DNA of 5,617 bases from an uncultured Campylobacter sp. (lineage in GTDB: Bacteria > Campylobacterota > Campylobacteria > Campylobacterales > Campylobacteraceae), in assembly GCF_937997465.1 (NCBI RefSeq), contig NZ_CALKTQ010000170.1:1-5617 (forward strand), given 5' to 3'. Under the pieces are notes generated by a model. The model had not been told where the DNA came from and did not search any database. It saw nothing but the letters and a program-made list of their open reading frames with translations. Position numbers and translations under genes: made by a program. Each line of letters opens with the position of its first letter. Within the stretch, counting starts at the first letter, position 1. Of this stretch, positions 1 through 5,312 are shown one piece after another.

Positions 1-1
1 T

Positions 2-1048
2 AAAAATGATTTTTTACAAGCTCAAATCAGCTCATTGGAAAACGAGATTATAAACTCATCGCTTATTGAAGGCGAAATACTCGATAGAGCAAGCGTTCGC
101 TCATCGATAAAAAAGAAACTAGACGAAAAGTTTGACGGCTTGGCCGATACTAGCTCGACTAGACAAACCGATAATTTAATATCAATATTACTAGACGCAA
201 ATTTAAATAAAACGCCTATGAGTATCGAAAGATTGCACGGTTGGCATAATGCTATATTTGAGAGCGGATATAGCGGTTTATTTAAAATCAAAGTAGCTCA
301 ATTTAGAGATAGCCAAATACAAGTTGTTTCTGGGGCAATGACGCGCGAAAAGATTCATTATGAAGCTGTTCCACCAAAACATATTGAAAAAGATATGAAG
401 TTATTTTTGGATTTTATTAATAATAGTCAAGAAAATGCTTATGTAAAAAGTGCGATAGCTCATCTATGGTTTGTAGTTATGCATCCATACGATGACGGTA
501 ACGGTAGAATAACAAGGGCGTTGGCGGACTATTGCTTGCCGAATAATAATATTAAATTGTATTCTATTTCTAGCATTATTCAAAGCAACAAAAAAGCTTA
601 TTACGAGAAGCTAGAACAGACGACCAAACTTGTGAGTAATCCAAATTGTGATTTTACGGCGTGGATTAAATGGCATTTAGAAATAACGAACCATGCCATC
701 AAAGATAGTATCAATCTTATAAAGAATATTGCCTTTAAGACCGATTTTTGGGATAAATTTAGAACTTGTAATTTAAACAAGACCCAACAAAAAGTCCTAA
801 ACAAAGTATTGGACGTCGGCGTTAGCAACTTTGACGGCGGTATAGATATCGCCAAATTTGCCTCTATTGCTAAAAACAGCAAAGATATGGCTAAAAAAGA
901 AATTGACGAGCTTGTAAAATTCGGTTGTTTAAAAATAAAAGAAAACGGAAAGAGTTATCTTTTAAGTAATGATAGTAATACCGACTTAAAACATAGCTAT
1001 ATCGACAATGAAAACGAAGATAGCAAGTTAAAAATACAATACAAGTAA
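2..1048 (+). CDS. Fic family protein, DUF4172 type (5' end outside window)
   Basis: Probable Fic AMP-transferase: moves AMP from ATP to a hydroxyl side chain of a target protein in the cytoplasm; the target cannot be told from sequence. A TTG at 35 could serve as a start, but the frame is open back to base 2 and the extra residues (KNDFLQAQISS) fit the DUF4172 domain that precedes this Fic type, so the gene almost certainly begins before the window. Order: end of DUF4172; inhibitory-helix motif SSLIEGE (about nt 56-76) followed by LDRASVRSSI, typical of this subfamily; Fic core with HPYDDGNGRITR at nt 482-517, where His, Asp, Gly-Asn-Gly and Arg are all intact; then a C-terminal winged-helix-like segment (about nt 770-965). 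The inhibitory Glu predicts a class II, self-inhibited enzyme. First gene of a plus-strand run; the stop overlaps a strong AAAGGAG. Confidence 0.93.
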   Translation, partial: KNDFLQAQISSLENEIINSSLIEGEILDRASVRSSIKKKLDEKFDGLADTSSTRQTDNLISILLDANLNKTPMSIERLHGWHNAIFESGYSGLFKIKVAQFRDSQIQVVSGAMTREKIHYEAVPPKHIEKDMKLFLDFINNSQENAYVKSAIAHLWFVVMHPYDDGNGRITRALADYCLPNNNIKLYSISSIIQSNKKAYYEKLEQTTKLVSNPNCDFTAWIKWHLEITNHAIKDSINLIKNIAFKTDFWDKFRTCNLNKTQQKVLNKVLDVGVSNFDGGIDIAKFASIAKNSKDMAKKEIDELVKFGCLKIKENGKSYLLSNDSNTDLKHSYIDNENEDSKLKIQYK

Positions 1049-1058
1049 AGGAGTAAAA

Positions 1059-1088
1059 ATGAGATCAAATATAGGTTTTAAATCTTAA
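1059..1088 (+). other. Nine-codon leader ORF with a near-perfect ribosome-binding site
   Basis: ATG at 1059 encodes MRSNIGFKS and then stops at 1086-1088. The site AAAGGAG (1047-1053) sits 5 nt before this ATG and is the best Shine-Dalgarno sequence in the window, better than that of the following fic gene. The stop lies 13 nt before that gene's ATG. It may couple translation from the first Fic gene to the second, or be the stub of a lost small gene. Nothing shows that the peptide itself has a function. Confidence 0.35.
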
Positions 1089-1101
1089 AGGCGGTTTGGC
1101 T

Positions 1102-1896
1102 ATGGAAAAATTTTCTTCGCTTGAAATTTTACTATATGAAAAGAGAAATCATATAAAAAATGGCTTTTATCATTTAAACCAGATAGTTTTTGCATACAAT
1201 TCTAATCATATTGAGGGTAGCAGATTAAGCAAGGAGCAGACTAGGCATATTTATGAGACAAGCTCCTTTTTTTCGGAAAAAGACGGCGAAGAGATAAAAA
1301 TAAACGATATATTAGAAACCAGAAATCATTTTAAGGCATTTGATTTTATACTTGAAAGCTTTAATGTGCCTATTACACACGAGTTTTTAAAAGAGCTTCA
1401 TAGAATTTTAAAGAATGGGACTAGCGATGATGTAATAGGCGACTATAAGAAAACAGCAAATTATATAGGGGATTTTTCAACTACTAAACCAAAACAAGTT
1501 GTGCAAGAGATAGAAAGGCTACTTAGTGAATATACTATAAAAACTAATATAGACATAAAAGATATTATAGATTTTCATTATAAATTTGAAAGAATACATC
1601 CATTTGAAGATGGCAATGGTAGAATTGGTAGGTTAATAATGTTTAAAGAGTGCCTTAAAAATGGCATTACCCCTTTTATAATAGATGTAGAGCATCAGGC
1701 ATTTTACTATCGTGGGCTTAAAAATTATGAGAACCAAAAGGGATTTTTAATAGATACTTGTTTGTCTTGCCAAGATGAATATGAGGCTATTTTAAAAGAC
1801 TATATCGATGGTGCAAGCATTGATTTGAATGAAGCATATTCTACACTTGAAAAAGTTATGTCAGGATTTGGGACAAAAATAGATGGAGAGGCTTAA
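1102..1896 (+). CDS. Fic family protein, class II (complete)
   Basis: Probable AMP-transferase of a different Fic subfamily from its upstream neighbour. The Fic motif HPFEDGNGRIGR (nt 1597-1632, His166) is complete: catalytic His, Mg-binding acidic position, phosphate-binding Gly-Asn-Gly and Arg. Near the N-terminus YNSNHIEGSRLS (residues 32-43) carries the inhibitory SxxxEG motif, so the enzyme should be held inactive by its own N-terminal helix. After the motif, LIMFKECLKNGITPFII and FYYRGL match what I recall of this subfamily. At 264 residues it is full length, with a tail of roughly 20 residues past the usual end. I chose ATG 1102 because family members begin close to MxxFSxL; an in-frame TTG at 1096 adds two residues. 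AAAGG at 1087-1091 is 4 nt from the TTG and 10 nt from the ATG, so it does not decide. Codons look more AT-rich than in the first fic gene, suggesting a different origin. Confidence 0.93.
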   Translation: MEKFSSLEILLYEKRNHIKNGFYHLNQIVFAYNSNHIEGSRLSKEQTRHIYETSSFFSEKDGEEIKINDILETRNHFKAFDFILESFNVPITHEFLKELHRILKNGTSDDVIGDYKKTANYIGDFSTTKPKQVVQEIERLLSEYTIKTNIDIKDIIDFHYKFERIHPFEDGNGRIGRLIMFKECLKNGITPFIIDVEHQAFYYRGLKNYENQKGFLIDTCLSCQDEYEAILKDYIDGASIDLNEAYSTLEKVMSGFGTKIDGEA

Positions 1897-1945
1897 AAAT
1901 TTCCCAGAAAAAAGTTCAAAAGTGTAAATTTAGGCTTTTTAGCTT

Positions 1946-1951
1946 TAAAAT
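1946..1951 (+). promoter_or_regulatory. Possible -10 box (TAAAAT) before the Zeta-like kinase gene
   Basis: The 78-nt gap after the second fic gene holds TAAAAT, one base from the TATAAT consensus, 23 nt before the kinase ATG. T-rich stretches precede it (GGCTTTTTAGC), and Campylobacter sigma-70 promoters commonly have T-rich periodic upstream DNA in place of a clear -35 box. Such AT-rich matches arise easily by chance, so this is only a candidate for separate transcription of the kinase and the two small genes. Confidence 0.3.
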
Positions 1952-1974
1952 TTAAAAGAGTAAAGAGATAAGAA

Positions 1975-2610
1975 ATGGACGATCAAAAGAAACTATATAT
2001 ATTTGCAGGTGTAAATGGCGCAGGTAAATCTACATTTTATATTAACCAGCTTGAAGTAGATTCTGTCATCTATGGTGCAAGGATAAATTCTGATGAAATC
2101 GTTAGAGAATTTGGCGACTGGCAAAACCCCAAAGATCAAAATAGAGCTGGTAGGCTTGCATTAAAGCTAAGAAAGTCTTACATTGAGCGAGGGATAGATT
2201 TTAATATAGAAACTACTCTTAGCGGGCATAGTATAGTTAAATTTATAAATAAAGCCAAAGAGGCTGGCTACTATATTACCCTTTATTATGTTGGCTTAAA
2301 TAGCATCGAACTCTCAAAACAACGAGTGGCCATAAGAGCAGCAAGAAACGGACACTCCATTGATGAAGCAACGCTTGAAAGGCGTTTTTCACAAAGCTTT
2401 GAAAATCTAGCCCGCATTATCCCAATATGCGATGTGATTTATTTTTTTGATAATAGTGAATTGATCGAGGATAGAGAAAAACAAAAGTTTTCAAATTTAA
2501 ATTTTATCGCCAAAAAGCAAAATGGCACAATCAACCTTTATTCGCCTAATAAAATAGAATGGTTTGAAAACGTTATAAAAAATAGTAAATTAAACAACAT
2601 TATAAAATAA
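1975..2610 (+). CDS. Zeta toxin family P-loop kinase
   Basis: Cytoplasmic ATP-dependent kinase of the Zeta/PezT superfamily. The best-studied members phosphorylate UDP-N-acetylglucosamine and so poison cell-wall synthesis; whether this one uses that substrate is unknown. Visible landmarks: Walker A GVNGAGKST (residues 12-20); NSDEIV (38-43) with the Asp in the place of the catalytic base; AGRLALKLR (58-66); FNIETTLSG (76-84), the substrate-side motif; and RAARNGHSID followed by RRF (121-138), matching the lid region (usually GGH, here NGH). At 211 residues it has the length of the short chromosomal Zeta-like proteins rather than the larger plasmid Zeta. ATG 1975 is supported by AAAGAG 7 nt upstream. 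No epsilon-like or PezA-like antitoxin lies upstream, where one is usually found; the gene before it is a fic gene. The 85-residue gene 20 nt downstream is the only close candidate partner. Confidence 0.88.
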   Translation: MDDQKKLYIFAGVNGAGKSTFYINQLEVDSVIYGARINSDEIVREFGDWQNPKDQNRAGRLALKLRKSYIERGIDFNIETTLSGHSIVKFINKAKEAGYYITLYYVGLNSIELSKQRVAIRAARNGHSIDEATLERRFSQSFENLARIIPICDVIYFFDNSELIEDREKQKFSNLNFIAKKQNGTINLYSPNKIEWFENVIKNSKLNNIIK

Positions 2611-2630
2611 AATTAGAAAGGGAAAAGACA

Positions 2631-2888
2631 ATGGCATTAAAAAAAGTGGAGATTTCAGACGAGCTTTTAAGAGAGCTAGGCGCGACCAAAAGCCCAAAAG
2701 AGCTTGGAGAAACTATGGAAAGTTATGTAAATGCTGGAATGGAGTGCACTAGATTTCCAAAAGATAATGTAATGCTATACAATGTTATTTTGGATTTGGC
2801 GATAAGACTAGGCAAAGAACAAGAAGCCAATACTCTTGTAAAAGAGGCGTTAAAAGAGATAAATTTAAAACTTATGAGTGAGCTATAA
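2631..2888 (+). CDS. Small helical protein of unknown function, candidate partner of the Zeta-like kinase
   Basis: I do not recognise this 85-residue protein. AAAGGGA lies 7 nt before ATG 2631, a convincing ribosome-binding site, and the gene sits 20 nt after the kinase and 3 nt before the next gene, so it is very likely real and co-translated with its neighbours. The sequence is predicted by eye to be mostly helical (ISDELLRELG, SPKELGETMESYVN, MLYNVILDLAIRLG, ANTLVKEALKEINLKL), soluble, charged, with one Cys and no membrane segment or signal peptide. Its size and helical make-up are close to the epsilon antitoxin (about 90 residues, helix bundle), but I see no sequence match. An antitoxin role for the kinase is inference from position alone. 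Confidence 0.75.
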   Translation: MALKKVEISDELLRELGATKSPKELGETMESYVNAGMECTRFPKDNVMLYNVILDLAIRLGKEQEANTLVKEALKEINLKLMSEL

Positions 2889-2891
2889 TTA

Positions 2892-3164
2892 GTGAGTAGA
2901 GACGAAATTTTAAGATATTTTGCAAATAAATACATCTGGTGGAAGCTGCCTTACGATGTTATGGAGACACCTGAAAGAATCGTAGCTCAAGCTATGCGCT
3001 ATGCAGACCTGGACGAATTCGTGCTACTTTGGAAAGTAAAAGAGGATATGATACAAGCCTTAAATAATGCGCAGTGCGGCTGGTTTGACGAGAAAAGTTG
3101 GAATTTTTGGCGTTTAGTGCTTGACTTGCCCAAAAAAGATTTGCCAAAGAGAGGCTTTATGTAG
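2892..3164 (+). CDS. Small protein resembling the usual companion of AbiEii nucleotidyltransferases
   Basis: 90 residues, starting at GTG 2892, only 3 nt after the preceding stop, so probably translationally coupled; no strong ribosome-binding site of its own and the next Met is well inside the protein. The layout NKYIWW, then P-E-R-I-V-A-Q-A-M, then a helix ending in LNNAQCGWF, then EKSWNFWRLVLDL and a terminal LPKRGF, matches from memory a widespread family of about 90-110 residues (typical forms: WW...P.RVIAQVMN...G.FN.RSW.YWH..L...PLP.R) usually encoded immediately before an AbiEii/AbiGii-type nucleotidyltransferase toxin, and distantly recalls DUF6922. No nucleotidyltransferase follows here: the next gene is a HipA kinase on the other strand. 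It may be an orphan left after loss of its partner, or serve another toxin in this cluster. Family assignment is moderately sure; role is unknown. Confidence 0.75.
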   Translation: MSRDEILRYFANKYIWWKLPYDVMETPERIVAQAMRYADLDEFVLLWKVKEDMIQALNNAQCGWFDEKSWNFWRLVLDLPKKDLPKRGFM

Positions 3165-3178
3165 TAGCGGAGCTAATT

Positions 3179-3230
3179 GGGTCCTCTTTAACTTAAGCTC
3201 ACGTAAATGAGTAGTAAGTTAAAGAGAGCC
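3179..3230 (+). repeat. Long imperfect hairpin between convergent genes
   Basis: CTCTTTAACTTA (3184-3195) and TAAGTTAAAGAG (3215-3226) are perfect 12-bp inverted arms; inside them CTCA (3198-3201) pairs with TGAG (3208-3211) around the loop CGTAAA, and outer GG/CC can extend the stem past a small bulge. It lies 19 nt after the last plus-strand gene and past the 3' end of the hipA gene, so it fits a bidirectional transcription stop or mRNA-protecting structure. On the plus strand it is followed by AGCC and AAAAATTTTA rather than a clean T run, so a standard intrinsic terminator is not proven. Confidence 0.6.
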
Positions 3231-3252
3231 AAAAATTTTAACATAACATGAT

Positions 3253-3274
3253 GTATAAAAATTCATTTTTATAC
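3253..3274 (-). terminator. AT-rich hairpin directly after the hipA stop codon
   Basis: GTATAAAAA (3253-3261) and TTTTTATAC (3266-3274) form a perfect 9-bp stem with a four-base loop, starting at the first base after the hipA TGA. A second stretch reading AAAATTTTT follows about 15 nt further on in the hipA direction. Stems this poor in G and C are common 3' ends in AT-rich genomes, but the missing GC core keeps the terminator call tentative. Confidence 0.4.
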
Positions 3275-4857
3275 TCATACCTTTATCCCCAACTTCTCAA
3301 ACCATCCATTTCTTTTTAGGGTCTCGCGCCTTTGCTCAAAATGTTCCATCATTACTTCCGCAAGCGTAGTTTTGGATTTTATTTTGACTCTTTTGTCTTC
3401 GGCATTAACTCTGTCCTTTTTGTAAAAGTCCAGCCTGTCCAGCTTTTCAAGCTTTTTTATATATTTTGGCATCTTTTTTATATAAATTTCTACGATATTT
3501 TTAGCAGACTCATTAAACTTGGCCCTACCAACATTAGCTCTTTTTACTATTTCTATAAAGTCGCTATATCTGATATTGGTCTGCTTGCCGTTTATACTTA
3601 GATGTGATTCGTAGTTTTTGATACCTTCGTAAAAGCCTGTGCAAGCGATATCGTAAAGAGGAGCTATTAAAATTTTACCGTTATCGTAAATAACCGATAT
3701 ATTTTTCGTATGCATATCCTCATGTCTAATAAGAAACGAGTAAAAATAGTACTCAATCATCCTAAGTCTATCATCGCTGCTTGGCAGTATCCTAGCCGCC
3801 GCGTCAAAGAGTTTTTCGGATGAGGCTTTATATTTACTTTCGCTGCTCAACCCCATAAACGTAGAAAATTCTTTTCGTTGAAATTTATAAGCTCCAATCC
3901 TATCAAAATACTTTATAAAGTAGTGATACTCTTTATCCTGCTCTCTTTTAAACACTCCGCTCATCGGCACGTCAAACCCTAACTCGTTCTTAGCAAAGCT
4001 CATATGCAAATGCTCGTTTATGGTAATATGCGGAAAATAGTAGTCGCTGTTTTTATCGGCTTTGAACGTATCGTAGGGCTTAATAAAAAACGTCGCGTTG
4101 TCTTTATCGCTAGCTACCTTTATAGCATTATTTTCAACAATCACTTGAAGCTTATGTTGATAGCCGGACAAACTCATAGTCCTTATGTGTTTTATCTCCT
4201 CGCTATCGCTCATAAATTTACTAGGAAAAAGCGAAATATCGTCTATATTAACATCGTATTTTAAAATATTAGGAAAAGTATTAGCTCCTAAAATTTTGGT
4301 CTTTTGGGAAAGATAGCTTTGAGGTTTTATCTCGCGACTAAATTCTAAAGCGTTAGCCGAAAACACAAGATCGTTCTTACTATAATCATTGTGTAGCAGC
4401 AAGAAAAACTCCGTAGCGTTACCGGCCTTATCTATTAAAATTTTTCTATCTATTCCCTCCGGAAGAGACTCCTCAAAGTCCACAAAACAGCTTTTGCTTG
4501 TATAAATTTTAAAATCGATCGGCATCTCAAATTTAACGCCGTATCTGCCGCTTAGCAAAAAATCTGTATCATATACAAAATAGTAGTTCTCATAGTCATA
4601 GCCCAAATAGCCTACTAAAACTTGATTTTGATAGATAAAAAGGCGATTTTCAAAATGAGAATATTCGTTAGAAATTTCATAAGCCGTGCTGGATGCCTGC
4701 CCCGCTACTCTTATTCGCCTTAGCTCGCTTAGTTTTTTAGCTCATTTTGGACGGTTCTTCTTGATGCTCGTTCTACGCCCTTTTCTATCTGTGTTCTCGC
4801 AAGCAACGCCTTGCTATTTTTTAAAATTTTAACTATTTCTAACGCTACTTGGTTCAT
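3275..4857 (-). CDS. HipA-family protein kinase with N-terminal winged helix, read in two frames joined at a -1 slippery site
   Basis: HipA-like Ser/Thr kinase; E. coli HipA phosphorylates glutamyl-tRNA synthetase, but the target here is unknown. The kinase frame runs 4732-3275 (485 codons) with no usual start before a TTG at 4606. That TTG would cut the HipA N-terminal domain, since RLFIYQNQVLVGYLGYDYE reads across it. Numbered from the TTG: SLSGYQHKLQV at 145-155 (ATP-loop region, HipA ISGAQEK), FIKP 174-177, YFIKYFDR 229-236, catalytic RHEDMHTKN with Asp297 and Asn302, and metal-binding PLYD with Asp319; the spacings match HipA Asp309, Asn314 and Asp332 closely. Upstream of the kinase the same frame supplies the wing (LRRIRVAG...AYEIS) of a winged helix whose first part lies in the frame of ATG 4857. 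The 527-residue fusion resembles YjjJ-type HipA proteins, which carry a fused DNA-binding domain instead of a separate HipB. No hipB gene is present. It is either frameshift-expressed or inactivated by a one-base deletion. Confidence 0.85.
4729..4857 (-). CDS. Winged-helix N-terminal segment of the HipA protein (zero-frame product, 42 residues)
   Basis: ATG 4857 has AAGG (4865-4868) 7 nt upstream, better start signals than the TTG inside the kinase frame. It encodes MNQVALEIVKILKNSK, then a turn, then a helix pair ending ERASRRTVQNELKN, which fits helices 1-3 of a winged helix including the recognition helix (SRRTVQNEL). The stop TAA at 4731-4729 falls exactly between the recognition helix and the wing, which continues in the -1 frame. 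Alone, this product lacks the wing and would probably bind DNA poorly, if at all. It is best read as the start of the fused HipA protein; whether the short form is a product in its own right is open. Confidence 0.65.
   Translation of the reverse strand: MNQVALEIVKILKNSKALLARTQIEKGVERASRRTVQNELKN
4732..4738 (-). promoter_or_regulatory. A AAA AAC slippery heptamer at the wHTH/HipA frame junction
   Basis: On the minus strand the zero-frame codons are CTA AAA AAC TAA. The heptamer A AAA AAC has the X XXY YYZ form in the correct phase; a -1 slip makes the next codon CTA and then AGC GAG CTA, entering precisely the open kinase frame. One extra A (7 instead of 6) would give LKKLSEL, a smooth winged-helix sequence. 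So the site is consistent with -1 ribosomal frameshifting, polymerase slippage on A6, a phase-variable tract, or a deletion or sequencing error. I see no clear downstream stimulatory hairpin or well-placed upstream Shine-Dalgarno stimulator. Confidence 0.5.
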
Positions 4858-4867
4858 CTTACAACCT

Positions 4868-4894
4868 TAATTAAATCTTATCTATATGCGCGAG
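4868..4894. repeat. 27-bp direct repeat upstream of the hipA locus, copy 1
   Basis: Begins TAATTAAATCTTA and ends TATATGCGCGAG. It matches copy 2 at 23 of 27 positions, and the last 12 bases are identical. It abuts the ribosome-binding site of the hipA-locus ATG, so a bound regulator could block expression. Candidate operator for the fused winged-helix domain. Confidence 0.55.
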
Positions 4895-4924
4895 TTGCAC
4901 GAGAAGTATAGTGCAGATAGGATT
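4874..4924 (-). promoter_or_regulatory. Nested palindrome with a possible hipA promoter
   Basis: AATCtTATCT (4874-4883) faces AGATAgGATT (4915-4924), and inside them TGCAC (4896-4900) faces GTGCA (4911-4915). The interval between the inner arms holds TATACT on the minus strand (4910-4905), one plausible -10 box, which would place a transcript start some 40 nt before the ATG at 4857. No good -35 hexamer is seen, so the promoter call is weak. Together with the direct repeats this makes the stretch the likely control region of the hipA locus. Confidence 0.35.
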
Positions 4925-4950
4925 AATATAATCTTAAATATATGCGCGAG
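4924..4950. repeat. 27-bp direct repeat upstream of the hipA locus, copy 2
   Basis: Begins TAATATAATCTTA and ends TATATGCGCGAG; starts 56 bp after the start of copy 1, a distance of about five to five and a half helical turns. Similarity continues weakly beyond the repeat (GCACGAGAAGTA against TGCGATAAAGTA). Confidence 0.55.
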
Positions 4951-5312
4951 CCATGCGATAAAGTAAACAATAAACCGTGTCTTTAAAATCAAATTTTAAT
5001 GGTTGGGACAAGATGCTGTTTATTTGACAAATCAGACAAATGATTACACTACTAAAAAAGTAAGTCTAGAAGCGGATATTGCCATCTTTAGATTTTCATC
5101 TTTGTTGCCGGCGCCTCTTATATGGAAATTTATTAAAAGCGCTTCTTCGGCGTATTACGGCAACGCAATATAGTCATTGATTGAGCGGCCGTCTAAATTT
5201 TATTAAGCATATTTGCTTCTTTTGGCTTCATGAAAATCAATGTTATGGGATTTTTACCAACAACATGATAAGTCAAAGTTAATAGCTTTTCGTGTGTTTA
5301 TCCTATCTCCAC
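4951..5312. other. Gene-poor stretch between the hipA control region and the right-hand gene
   Basis: No convincing gene, RNA or mobile element is visible in these 362 bases. The longest open frame of note is 56 codons on the plus strand (TTG 5003 to stop 5173, beginning MGQDAVYLTNQTNDY), with coding-like codons but no ribosome-binding site and no recognised family; it may be a remnant. A short tandem duplication, GACAAATCA then GACAAATGA (5026-5043), lies in it. Small hairpins AAGCA/TGCTT (5205-5218) and ATGTT-TGG/CCA-AACAT (5240-5266) lie downstream of the right-hand minus-strand gene but lack T tails, so I do not call terminators. Confidence 0.5.

Noticed and set aside
22..291. Minus-strand open frame opposite the first fic gene
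   Set aside because: It lies antisense to well-conserved Fic coding sequence and its translation is low-complexity and hydrophobic, as expected of a shadow frame; the same applies to 601-882, 2723-2935, 3332-3601, 4004-4264 and 5292-5522.
35..1048. TTG 35 as the true start of the first Fic protein
   Set aside because: The frame is open to the window edge, the residues before it fit the DUF4172 domain, and no ribosome-binding site precedes the TTG.
3275..4606. Reading the HipA kinase as an ordinary 443-residue gene from TTG 4606
   Set aside because: The TTG falls inside the conserved first strands of the HipA N-domain, has no ribosome-binding site, and the same frame is open for 42 more codons that encode HipA N-terminal and winged-helix sequence.
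4868..4950. The direct repeats as a small CRISPR array
   Set aside because: There are only two imperfect copies, the spacing holds a palindrome rather than a unique spacer, and no cas gene is present.
5024..5050. TTGACA with TACACT 15 nt later as a plus-strand promoter
   Set aside because: The spacing is short, the -10 match is poor, and no convincing gene lies downstream.
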